From Rhodobacterales bacterium (GTDB lineage: Bacteria > Pseudomonadota > Alphaproteobacteria > Rhizobiales > Stappiaceae), in contig VIRH01000137.1 in assembly GCA_008107755.1 (NCBI GenBank), positions 248,001-312,000 of the forward strand: a DNA stretch of 64,000 nt, given 5' to 3'. Made by a program: the position numbers and the translations under genes. Shown here in pieces: positions 27,421-35,342 of the stretch. Below the pieces are notes generated by a model. That model had not been told where the DNA came from, searched no databases, and saw only the letters and a program-made list of their open reading frames with translations. Position 1 is the first letter of the stretch. Every line of letters starts with the position of its first letter.

Positions 27421-28697
27421 GGTTTCGTCTGTCCCTTGTGTGTCGCCTCCGGACCCAGGTCGAGAATGCCCCTGTCCGACAGGTCCGCCAGCGTGTCGTC
27501 ATCAAGCCCGAGATGCCGGGACAGGACGTCCCTTGTATCTTCTCCGAGCAGGGGCGGTGCCTTGGCGTAGGAAACGGGTGTCTTTTCCAGGTTGATCGGC
27601 GAACCGATCAGGTCAAGGGAGCCGGACAGCGCATGTGGCATGGATATGCGCATTTCCCGCGCCAGAACCTGCGGATCGGAAAACACCTGCCCCAGATCGT
27701 TCACCGGTCCGCACGGAACGCCCGCAGCCTCCAGAAGGGCAATCCAGTCGGCCGCCGTCTTTTCAATGGTCAGCTTGCGGATCAACGGCACGAGTTCCTT
27801 CCGGTTCCTCACCCTGTCGGCGTTCTTGGCATAGCGCGGATCGATCGCCAGTTCCGGTGCCCCCGCTATCTCGCAGAACCGTTCGAACTGACTGTCGTTG
27901 CCGACTGCGAGGATGAAGGACTGATCGGCAGCCGGGACCGTCTCGTAGGGAACGATGGTCGGATGTCCGTTGCCAAGCCGGCCGGGGACCTCGCCGGACA
28001 CCAGATAGCCGGCGCCCTGGTTGATCAGCCAGGAGACCTGGGCGTCCAGAAGCGAAATGTCCACATGCTGGCCGTCCCCGGTCCCGTGTCGGTGGTTCAG
28101 CGCCGCCAGAATGGAGACCGTCGCATACATGCCGCACATGACGTCGGCGATGCCGACCCCGCATTTCGTTTCCGTGCCGGCTTCCTCGTCCGGAAACCCG
28201 GTCAGCGACATGATCCCGCCCATGCCCTGGATCAGGAAGTCGTAGCCTGCCCGGTGCGCGTAGGGGCCCGTCTGGCCGAAGCCCGAGATCGAGCAATAGA
28301 TCAAGCCCGGATTTCGCTGCTTCAGGGTCTCGTAGTCGAGGCCTCGGCGCTTCAGATCGCCGACCTTGAAGTTCTCGACCAGGATATCGGACCTTGCCGC
28401 AAGATCGGCGATCAGCGCCTGCCCATCCGCGCTTGCCAGGTCGATGGCAACGGAGGACTTGTTGCGGTTGGAGGAGAGGTAATAGGCACTCTCGCCCGTT
28501 TCCCGGCCGTCCCGGTCCCTCAGGAAGGGCGGCCCCCACCCGCGTGTGTCGTCGCCGCGGCCGGGGCGCTCGATCTTGATGACTTCGGCACCCAGGTCCC
28601 CCAGGATCTGCGTGCAGGTCGGACCGGCGAGAATGCGCGAGAGATCGAGAACGAGAAGACCGGAGAGAGCTCCGCCAGAAGAAGAGGGGTCAGTCAC
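27417..28697 (-). CDS. CaiB/BaiF family CoA-transferase
   Basis: This 426-aa class III CoA-transferase begins LSGLLVLDLSRILAGPTCTQILGDLGAEVIKIERP, the typical N-terminus. It has the conserved SSNRNKSSVAIDL motif, DILVENFKVGDLKRRGLDY, and a catalytic aspartate candidate in GVGIADVMCGMYA. The start is GTG 28697 with AAGGTG upstream. Family members move CoA between acids such as formate/oxalate, succinate/mesaconate or carnitine/crotonobetaine; the acid here is unknown. It is the first gene of a two-gene operon with the TPP enzyme. Confidence 0.9.
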   Translation of the reverse strand: MTDPSSSGGALSGLLVLDLSRILAGPTCTQILGDLGAEVIKIERPGRGDDTRGWGPPFLRDRDGRETGESAYYLSSNRNKSSVAIDLASADGQALIADLAARSDILVENFKVGDLKRRGLDYETLKQRNPGLIYCSISGFGQTGPYAHRAGYDFLIQGMGGIMSLTGFPDEEAGTETKCGVGIADVMCGMYATVSILAALNHRHGTGDGQHVDISLLDAQVSWLINQGAGYLVSGEVPGRLGNGHPTIVPYETVPAADQSFILAVGNDSQFERFCEIAGAPELAIDPRYAKNADRVRNRKELVPLIRKLTIEKTAADWIALLEAAGVPCGPVNDLGQVFSDPQVLAREMRISMPHALSGSLDLIGSPINLEKTPVSYAKAPPLLGEDTRDVLSRHLGLDDDTLADLSDRGILDLGPEATHKGQTKP

Positions 28698-28804
28698 AAT
28701 TCACCTTGATCACGAATGTCTGCGGACAAGGCCACACGGTCCGTTGCGCGTCAACACTCGGGCGTGGTGAGCGCGAACACCTGTTCTCACATTGCCGTCA
28801 ACGC

Positions 28805-29671
28805 TCAGCTGTGTTGCCAGCCCTTCATCTTGCTCAGTTCCAGCCAAGCACGCTTGATCCAGCCTGCCTCGACGCCGTGGCCGCCCGGATGCAGGCAGAT
28901 TTCCAGCATTCCGGTCTTGGGCACCCAGCGCTCGCACTTGAGCCCGTCATCGGTGTAGGTCTCCGGCTTCGTGCCGGCGAGGCCCTCCTGGCGGAGCCAG
29001 ACGTCGAAGCTCTCGAAAACGTCGCCCTGCTTCCACTTGTCGCCACCGAGCCACCGGCCTTCGATCGGTACAACCGTGTCGGAGGTGCCGTGGACGTGAA
29101 ACAGATAGGGTGTCTTCGTCGGGCAGGCTTCGGGAAGCGGCTCCCAGAAGGCTCCGGAAACAGGTGCATAGCCGGCAAATCTCTCGGAATTGTCGCAAGC
29201 CAGATACCAGGTCATGAAGGCGCCGGACGAGAAACCGGACAGCATCGTGTGCTGCGGGTCGACGCCGAACCAGTCCGAGACATCCTTCATCACGCTGTCG
29301 AAGAAGGCCGGCTCGTTGCGCAGATGGCTCGGAGCGGTGGGGAACGACCATGTGCCTTTGACGCCCTGAACCGCGACGAAGGCAACGCCGAGCTCGTCGG
29401 CCATCTTGCGGAAGCCGGGGTTGCGGATGGCATTCAGCGCCTTGCCGCCGTGGCCGTGCAGAAAGAAGATCGCGCCGAGCGGCTCTCCGGCCTTGGGATG
29501 CTCCGGCAGATGAATGTAGTATTCGCCGCCGGGCAATTCGCACGGCGTTTCCTCGCCGCAGGCAGGGGCTTCCCCCGCCCCGCCGTCAGCCTTCGCCGCT
29601 GACGGTAGCCAGAGGACAAGAGCAAACAGGGTGGCGGTGACGGCCAGTCGAAAAGAGGTTTCCGAGGACAA
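28805..29671 (-). CDS. Secreted polyhydroxybutyrate-depolymerase-like esterase (LpqC type)
   Basis: The alpha/beta hydrolase has an oxyanion/strand motif FFLHGHGGKALN, nucleophile elbow GFSSGAFM, an acid candidate in HGTSDTVVPIEG and a catalytic His in HPGGHGVE. The family acts on polyesters, feruloyl or acyl esters outside the cytoplasm. TTG 29671 (GGGAG 8 bases upstream) gives a proper signal peptide (FRLAVTATLFALVLWLPSAAKA); the longer ATG frame to 29794 adds 41 residues that would mask the signal. The start choice is inference. CEWVPKTG-like cysteine pairs suggest periplasmic folding. Confidence 0.8.
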   Translation of the reverse strand: MSSETSFRLAVTATLFALVLWLPSAAKADGGAGEAPACGEETPCELPGGEYYIHLPEHPKAGEPLGAIFFLHGHGGKALNAIRNPGFRKMADELGVAFVAVQGVKGTWSFPTAPSHLRNEPAFFDSVMKDVSDWFGVDPQHTMLSGFSSGAFMTWYLACDNSERFAGYAPVSGAFWEPLPEACPTKTPYLFHVHGTSDTVVPIEGRWLGGDKWKQGDVFESFDVWLRQEGLAGTKPETYTDDGLKCERWVPKTGMLEICLHPGGHGVEAGWIKRAWLELSKMKGWQHS

Positions 29672-29809
29672 GGACAATTCTCCCAAACGCTTGCTATGGA
29701 CCGGCCTTCCGGCCGCCCGGCGGACCAAGAATGGAAACGAAGCGGGATTTGTAAAGCGGGCCGTGTTCACAAGAACGGGAGACGCCTGAGCCATGGTCGG
29801 TAGAGAGGA

Positions 29810-30595
29810 CTAATCCCAGGCTCCTTCGGTCGGAATGTTCAGAACGCGGCCGCAATGCTTGCAGTGGACGGAATCAGGATCGTGGCGGTTTAGCCCGCAG
29901 TCTGGACACGAATAGCGAACCTTTGTCGGGCGGAAGATCGTCTGGACGAGCCGCAGGAACAGGGCGACCCCGAATATCATGATCAACACGGTCATCAGCC
30001 GGCCTATGCTGTCGGTCATGATGATGTCGCCGAAGCCGGTCGTCGTCAGCGTCGTCACGGTGAAATAGAGCGCGTCGAGGTAGTTGTTGATGCCGTCGTT
30101 CCGGTCATGCTCCACCACGAAGACGATCGCCGTGACCACGAAGATGAAGACGATGAGGTTGACCGCCGACTGCAGGATCTCCTCGTTCTGACGCAACCAC
30201 TTCGATCTGCCCCGCAGCTCCTTCAACAGGTGATAGGAACGCATCAGCCGCAGCATCCGGATCACGCGAAGGAAGGCGAAATTCTCCAGGAACGCGGGCG
30301 CAAGCAGCGAGAAGATGACGACGACATCCGCGATGGTGGTAAAGTTGAGGAGATAACGTCTCGTCCTCGGTTCGGCGATCATCCGGCAAATGAAATCAAG
30401 CGTCAGAACAGCGGCGATCGCGTAGTCCAGCTGGTGATGCTGGCGGTCGGGATCGTACATCGCGGACACGATGAAATAGCCGATGGTCACAAGGTCGAAC
30501 ACCAGCAGCGAATAGCGGAACACACGGGCCCTGCGGCTGTCGCCGAAATAGAGCTTGCGCAGGAAATCCTGCACCACCGAATAATATCGCTCCAT
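29810..30595 (-). CDS. Potassium-channel-like ion transporter with C-terminal zinc ribbon
   Basis: The 261-aa protein has a voltage-sensor-like helical part with an arginine-rich S4-like segment (FAFLRVIRMLRLMRSYHLLKEL). A pore loop carries TTLTTTGFGDI, the K+-type filter with GFG in place of GYG, between two helices. The C-terminal cytoplasmic tail holds two CxxC pairs (CPDCGLNRHDPDSVHCKHCG), a zinc ribbon. Start at 30595 gives MERYYSVVQ. It is divergent from the SDR gene with 220 bp between. The physiological role of such tails is not known to me. Confidence 0.85.
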   Translation of the reverse strand: MERYYSVVQDFLRKLYFGDSRRARVFRYSLLVFDLVTIGYFIVSAMYDPDRQHHQLDYAIAAVLTLDFICRMIAEPRTRRYLLNFTTIADVVVIFSLLAPAFLENFAFLRVIRMLRLMRSYHLLKELRGRSKWLRQNEEILQSAVNLIVFIFVVTAIVFVVEHDRNDGINNYLDALYFTVTTLTTTGFGDIIMTDSIGRLMTVLIMIFGVALFLRLVQTIFRPTKVRYSCPDCGLNRHDPDSVHCKHCGRVLNIPTEGAWD

Positions 30596-30815
30596 TGACG
30601 CGTCTTGCCCTTTTTCTTCCTTTGCCCTCAAGGGCAACCGACAAGAGACGGGCGGAAAAGTCAATCAGTCACCGCTCGGTATGCTTTGGATACGCCTCGT
30701 TTACCGGCAATTGCCTGCGTAATGATGTGCGAGAGTGGTTTCATCTCAGGCGTCGGCAACCTAAGTACAAGAGGAAGACAACCTGGCCGCAGGGCCGCAA
30801 CTTGAAGGACAGCAC

Positions 30816-31577
30816 ATGTTTGATCTGTCGGGGCAGGTCGCACTGGTGACCGGAGCGAGCCGGGGTATCGGCGAAGCCGCCGCTCGAAGCCTTTCGAAAT
30901 ACGGTGCCAAGGTGATGCTGGTTGCACGCTCGGCCGACGACATCGAGCGCATCGCCGTGGAAATCAACGCAAATGGCGGTGAAGCCGCTGCCATCGCCTG
31001 TGACGTCTCTCTCTATGAGGACGTCGAAAAAGCAGTGCAGCATACGCTGGCGACCTTCGGCGCCGTCGATATCCTGGTGAACAATGCCGGCGTCATCGAG
31101 CCGATCAGCCGGATCGAGACCTCCGATCCCGCCGCGTGGGACAAGGTCATCGATATCAACGTGAAGGGCGTCTATCACGGCATTCGCGCTGCCGTTCCGC
31201 ACATGCTGGAAAAGGGAGCGGGCACCATCGTCAACATCAGTTCGGGTGCGGCCACCGGTGCGCTGGAAGGCTGGAGCCACTATTGCGCCTCGAAGGCCGC
31301 CGCGCTTTCCCTCACGCGCGGAGCGGACAAGGAACTGGGCGACAAGGGCCTTCGCATCGTCGGCCTCAGCCCGGGCACCGTCGCAACGCAGATGCAGGTC
31401 GACATCAAGGCGTCCGGCATCAATCCGGTGAGCCAGCTCGACCCGTCGGCGCATATCCCGCCCGAATGGGTGGGCGAAGCGATCTGCTGGCTATCCACGG
31501 ACGCGGGCGACGAGTACCGCGGCACCGACTGCTCGCTGCGCGACGAAGGGGTGCGCAAGGCAATCGGGCTCATCTAG
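30816..31577 (+). CDS. Short-chain dehydrogenase/reductase
   Basis: This 253-aa classical SDR has the NAD(P) motif TGASRGIGEAA (residues 11-21), NNAGV, a catalytic Ser in NISSGAAT, and the catalytic pair in HYCASKAAA (Tyr and Lys four apart). ALVTGAS with RSADD suggests NADP preference, but this is weak. Substrate is unknown. AAGGA precedes the ATG. It appears monocistronic. Confidence 0.92.
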   Translation: MFDLSGQVALVTGASRGIGEAAARSLSKYGAKVMLVARSADDIERIAVEINANGGEAAAIACDVSLYEDVEKAVQHTLATFGAVDILVNNAGVIEPISRIETSDPAAWDKVIDINVKGVYHGIRAAVPHMLEKGAGTIVNISSGAATGALEGWSHYCASKAAALSLTRGADKELGDKGLRIVGLSPGTVATQMQVDIKASGINPVSQLDPSAHIPPEWVGEAICWLSTDAGDEYRGTDCSLRDEGVRKAIGLI

Positions 31578-31649
31578 GTGTTCGATCCCAGACTTTGATG
31601 GTGCTGTCTTTTCTCCAGACTGGAAGGAGAGCGCCTTGGCAAAAGCAAA

Positions 31650-31702
31650 AAGCCCGCCAGAGGCGGGCTTCAAAAACAAAAGAGGGCCGCTGTGCGGCCC
31701 TC
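31650..31702 (-). terminator. Tandem intrinsic terminators reading on the minus strand
   Basis: Two perfect hairpins lie in series: GAGGGCCGC/GCGGCCCTC (31682-31702, 3-nt loop) and AAGCCCGCC/GGCGGGCTT (31650-31670, 3-nt loop). On the minus strand they are followed by CTTTTGTTTTT and TTTTTGCTTTTG; on the plus strand there are no T-runs. They therefore end transcription from the minus-strand peptide gene at 31753-31827. Confidence 0.85.
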
Positions 31703-31752
31703 CCATGAGATCGATGTGACCGAAGGTCCGGATCAGATCCCAGCGAAACCGT

Positions 31753-31827
31753 TCAATGCCAGAGGCTGCTCCCGCACCGTTCGACTCCGCCCAGACCCTG
31801 GGCCACGATCGGATACTCACTAGACAT
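31753..31827 (-). CDS. Putative 24-residue peptide gene with a perfect ribosome-binding site
   Basis: ATG at 31827 is preceded by AAAGGAGGTG at 7-base spacing from GGAGG, a perfect anti-16S match and the strongest in the window. The frame encodes 24 residues, starting MSSEYPIVAQGL and ending RCGSSLWH, with one Cys and one Trp, and stops at 31753. Two T-rich terminators follow within about 100 bp. It may be the last cistron after yeeE-DUF302 (113 bp away) or its own unit. I do not recognise the peptide: it lacks the ExxxY of PqqA and the Cys pairs of methanobactin precursors. Translation is well supported; function is unknown. Confidence 0.6.
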   Translation of the reverse strand: MSSEYPIVAQGLGGVERCGSSLWH

Positions 31828-31876
31828 GGGCACACCTCCTTTCTCAAGTTGACGATATAGAGAGTGTGGGGACGAT

Positions 31877-31896
31877 TTGACTGTTCGACAAGTCAA
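31877..31896. promoter_or_regulatory. Imperfect 20-bp inverted repeat upstream of the peptide gene
   Basis: TTGACTGTTCGACAAGTCAA has perfect 6-bp ends (TTGACT/AGTCAA) and a central TCGA, with 16 of 20 positions symmetric. It lies 50-69 bp upstream of the peptide ATG in the gap after DUF302. It could be an operator for an independent promoter; the TTGACT end on the minus strand also resembles a -35 element. Confidence 0.4.
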
Positions 31897-31940
31897 AATT
31901 TCATCCACAAAGCGCCGCGGATGCGCAATCCACCGCATTG

Positions 31941-32420
31941 TTACTTTGAGGCAACAGCCTTTTCCGCGATGGTCTGGAAAACGTCATCGAGCTCCGCTGC
32001 AAGGTCGGCCAGTTCCTCCCCGCCCTCGTTCATGTAGGGCTCGAAGACGAAACTCGGTTTTTTCCACGACAGCGTTGCCGTTCCGTCGGCATTTTCCGTG
32101 ACGTAGAAACGGATCGGCGCCTCGATCCCGGCAGCCACCGAGGCTTCCAGCATGCGCACGGCGTAATCGTTGCGGTAGACGCCGATGACGCGGTTGCCCG
32201 GGATCGTCAGGCCCCTCCCCTTGGCACCGGCAGAGGCGCTCGCCTGCGTCACCACGATCATCCTTTCCGATTTCACGGCTGCGACCAGATGGTCGACCAG
32301 TTCCTCGTAGCCCGCCGAGGTGTTTGCCACCTCCCATCCCTTGCGTTCGACAAGGTCCTGGGCGGCGGTCGGCGTGGCAATGGCAAGGGTCAGGCAAAGA
32401 CCCATCAGAAACGAACGCAT
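31941..32420 (-). CDS. Periplasmic DUF302 protein
   Basis: This 159-aa precursor has a signal peptide (MRSFLMGLCLTLAIATPTAAQ) and a single DUF302 domain (RKGWEVANTSAGYEELVDHL ... GNRVIGVYRNDYAVRMLEAS ... APIRFYVTE). The domain binds a ligand in a small alpha/beta fold but has no settled function; it is often found near sulfur-metabolism and redox genes. GGAGG precedes ATG 32420. It lies 100 bp downstream of the yeeE-type gene on the same strand. Confidence 0.88.
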   Translation of the reverse strand: MRSFLMGLCLTLAIATPTAAQDLVERKGWEVANTSAGYEELVDHLVAAVKSERMIVVTQASASAGAKGRGLTIPGNRVIGVYRNDYAVRMLEASVAAGIEAPIRFYVTENADGTATLSWKKPSFVFEPYMNEGGEELADLAAELDDVFQTIAEKAVASK

Positions 32421-32520
32421 GATTTTCCTCCGAAGCTCCGTCAATTTTGTCAATCTAGTCGATCGATCGTCACGCCTGTCTCACAATGCAGTGTAGTGAC
32501 CTGGCTCCCGCGCGATCACC

Positions 32521-33672
32521 TCACTCCATGCCGAGGCGAACCCTGAGACGCGTGCCGAGCAGGCTGCCGAGGAACCCGAACACCAGCCACAGCCAGCCGT
32601 GCAGGGAACCGGAGACCAGCCCTCCGAGATAGGCGCCGATGTTGCAGCCGTAAGCAAGGCGCGCGCCGTAGCCCATCATCAGTCCGCCGGCGAGCGCGGT
32701 CAGCACGTCGCGAAGGCCAAGACGCCAGACCGGGGCAAACCGCCCCGCGAAGGCGGCAGCCGTTGCCGCACCGAGGATAATGCCGAAATCCATGACGGAG
32801 GTGGTGTCCCGCAGGACCGAGCCTTCGAGGGCTGAGCGCTGCCATGTCCAGTAGGGCCAGTTTTCGACCGGTGCACCGGCGACTTGCAGGGCCTTCGCAC
32901 CCCAAAGCGCAAAGCCGGAGGTGATGCCCCAGGGCCGACCGACCACGACGAAGGTGGCAATCCCGACCAGCGCCAGCATCAGGGCCCCCATCATTGGGGA
33001 CCAGGGCCCCTTGAGGAAGGTTTCCGTTGGCCGGGCGGGGGCAATCTCGCCATGAGCGTTCTGTTCGATCCGGATCGTCGCGAACGCCAGCAGACCCAGG
33101 ACCAGCGCCGTCAGGAGGAATGCGCCTTGCGGCCCCAGAAGACGGATGAACGAGACGGCGGGGAGGCTCGGCAGACGTCCCCACAGGTGGAGATGCGCCG
33201 TGGCGGCGACCGACCCCGCGATGAAGGCCGCAAGCGTGATCATCATGCGGGTGGAGCCACCGCCCGCCGTAAACAGCGTTCCGGAACCGCAGCCGCCGCC
33301 GAGCTGCATGCCGATACCGAACAGGAACGCGCCCAGCGCGGCGGCAAGGCCGAAGGGAAAGACAAAGCCGCCCGCCGGCCATCCGAGAACAGTGCCCCAC
33401 GCGATCAGCGGGAAGGACACCGCGCTGGTCAGCAGGATCAGGACGAACTGGGCGCGCAATCCCGCGCCGCGCTTTTCCGTCACGATCCGGCGCCAGGCGG
33501 AGGTAAAGCCGAAACTGGCGTGGTAGAGCGCCAGGCCCGCAAAACCGCCGATCAGAACCGCAACGGCCTGACGGGGACCGGCCTCGAAATAGGCCCCAAG
33601 TGCAACCAGGGCGATAAGGCCGAGCGCCACGACGGCAACCGTCGGCTGAGTCCGCTGCTGGGTGAGGGCCAT
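32521..33672 (-). CDS. YeeE/YedE (TsuA-like) sulfur-compound transporter
   Basis: The 383-aa membrane protein has two repeated DUF395 units. Each carries a conserved cysteine, in GIGMQLGGGCGSGTLFTAGGG and in LAYGCNIGAYLGG, the residues that relay thiosulfate in TsuA (YeeE). About nine or ten hydrophobic segments are visible. A thiosulfate or related sulfur import role follows from the family. It is followed by the periplasmic DUF302 gene, so the two may form a sulfur-linked unit. Confidence 0.9.
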   Translation of the reverse strand: MALTQQRTQPTVAVVALGLIALVALGAYFEAGPRQAVAVLIGGFAGLALYHASFGFTSAWRRIVTEKRGAGLRAQFVLILLTSAVSFPLIAWGTVLGWPAGGFVFPFGLAAALGAFLFGIGMQLGGGCGSGTLFTAGGGSTRMMITLAAFIAGSVAATAHLHLWGRLPSLPAVSFIRLLGPQGAFLLTALVLGLLAFATIRIEQNAHGEIAPARPTETFLKGPWSPMMGALMLALVGIATFVVVGRPWGITSGFALWGAKALQVAGAPVENWPYWTWQRSALEGSVLRDTTSVMDFGIILGAATAAAFAGRFAPVWRLGLRDVLTALAGGLMMGYGARLAYGCNIGAYLGGLVSGSLHGWLWLVFGFLGSLLGTRLRVRLGME

Positions 33673-33921
33673 GATCCTTGGGAACTCCTTGAAAAGCGGC
33701 GTGGTTTCGACGTGTTGGGGGGGCAGTTTCCCACCCGCAGTCCGAGCCCAGCAAACACGGTTGGGCCAGTATCACAACACAAAAGCAACACCTTTTTGTG
33801 TTTTGCAGTTCAGGACAAGCCTGCGGACAGTTGCGGAAACTTTCGTTCCCTACGAAGCAATGGCCTGTATCCGCCCCCTGGGGCGCGCGATTGACGGGCC
33901 ATAAGACCGTGAAGGCTTGAA

Positions 33922-35307
33922 ATGCGTCTGAGTGATCAATTCGGCTACGACCTGACCCTTTCCGACAGGGATGCCGCCGCGGCGTGGAATGACACGGTAA
34001 CCGCGTTTCTGGCCCACGCGAAGTCCACACCACAGCATCTTGAAGCCTGCCTTGCGGCCGCCCCCGATTTCGCGCTCGTTCATGCGACACGCGGCCTTTT
34101 CTGCCTCCTGCTTGGCCGGCGGGAAATGATCGCGACTGCCCGCGAATGTCTGGAAACCGCACGCCTTTCGGACAGGAGGGAGCCGGTTACAGCCCGTGAA
34201 AGAGCCGTACTGGAGGCGCTGGACGGGTGGCTTCAGGGGTTCCCGACGCGGACGGCGGACATTCTCGATGCCGCGCTGACCTCCTATCCGGCGGATGCTC
34301 TGCTGATGAAGCTGGTTCACGCCGTCCGCTTCGTTCTGGGGGATGCGGCCGGCATGCGCGCGTCCGTCGAGGGCGTTCTTGCGGCCTATGACGAAACCCA
34401 TCCCGCTTACGGTTATCTGCTTGGGTGCCAGGCCTTCACGCTGGAGGAAACCGGCGAGTACCGCCTTGCGGAAGCGTGCGGGCGACGCGGTCTGGAATTC
34501 TCGCCGGACGACGCCTGGGGCCTTCATGCCGTCGCCCATGTTCACGACATGACCGGCCGCTCCGAGGAAGGTGCGTCATGGCTGGAAACCCATCCGGACG
34601 GCTGGGCCCATTGCAACAATTTCGGCTATCACGTCTGGTGGCACCTTGCGCTGATGTATCTGGACAAGGGCGATGCGGACCGGGCACTGAGGCTCTATGA
34701 CGCCGAGGTCCGCAAAGACAAGTCCGACGATTACCGTGACATATCCAACGCAGCCTCGCTGTTGATGCGGCTGGAGCTGGAGGGCGTCAATGTCGGCGCC
34801 CGCTGGGACGAACTGGCCCTTCTTTCCGACAAGCGCGCGGAAGACGGCTGCAATGTCTTTGCCGACCTTCATTACCTGCTGGCGCTTTTGAACGGCGGCC
34901 GCCGCATGGGAGCAGACCGGCTTCTGACAGGTCTCAGGGAACGGGCAAAGACGGAAACCGACATCGGCTGCGTCACCGCGCGGGCAGGCCTGCCGACCGG
35001 GCTCGGTCTGGAACAGTACAGAAAAGGCAACTACGCTTCGGCCTTCACCCTGCTCACGTCGGCGCGCGACCGGCTTTTCATGGTGGGCGGGTCGCATGCA
35101 CAAAGAGACGTCTTCGAACGGATCACCATTGAGGCGGCCTTGCGGGCCGGGTTTTCGCAGGAGGCCGAAACGCTGATCACCAGCCGCACGCGCAAGCGCG
35201 GCGCACTCGACAGTTTCGGCGAGCAGCGCCTGAAGATGTGCGAAAAGATGCGACGTGCCGAGAAGGTGATGGAAGACGATGGCTTGCGGGCCACAGGTTC
35301 TTTATAG
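33922..35307 (+). CDS. TPR protein of the TTC38 family
   Basis: The 461-aa soluble protein consists of helical tetratricopeptide-like repeats. It has the TTC38 hallmarks HATRGLFCLLLGRRE near the N-terminus, PAYGYLLGCQAFTLEETGEY, DDAWGLHAVAHVHDMTGRSEEG and NFGYHVWWHLALMYLD. Bacterial TTC38 proteins are common in alphaproteobacteria but no biochemical role is established. It reads towards the OpgC-like gene 35 bp away, so they may be co-transcribed. Confidence 0.85.
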   Translation: MRLSDQFGYDLTLSDRDAAAAWNDTVTAFLAHAKSTPQHLEACLAAAPDFALVHATRGLFCLLLGRREMIATARECLETARLSDRREPVTARERAVLEALDGWLQGFPTRTADILDAALTSYPADALLMKLVHAVRFVLGDAAGMRASVEGVLAAYDETHPAYGYLLGCQAFTLEETGEYRLAEACGRRGLEFSPDDAWGLHAVAHVHDMTGRSEEGASWLETHPDGWAHCNNFGYHVWWHLALMYLDKGDADRALRLYDAEVRKDKSDDYRDISNAASLLMRLELEGVNVGARWDELALLSDKRAEDGCNVFADLHYLLALLNGGRRMGADRLLTGLRERAKTETDIGCVTARAGLPTGLGLEQYRKGNYASAFTLLTSARDRLFMVGGSHAQRDVFERITIEAALRAGFSQEAETLITSRTRKRGALDSFGEQRLKMCEKMRRAEKVMEDDGLRATGSL

Positions 35308-35342
35308 GGATTTTTGACACTCGGGCCCGGAATTGTTCCTGC

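Noticed and set aside
32516..34162. 548-codon minus-strand frame overlapping the yeeE-type gene
   Set aside because: It shares the region of a membrane protein with clear TsuA-type cysteine motifs in another frame; its translation has no hydrophobic segments or motifs.
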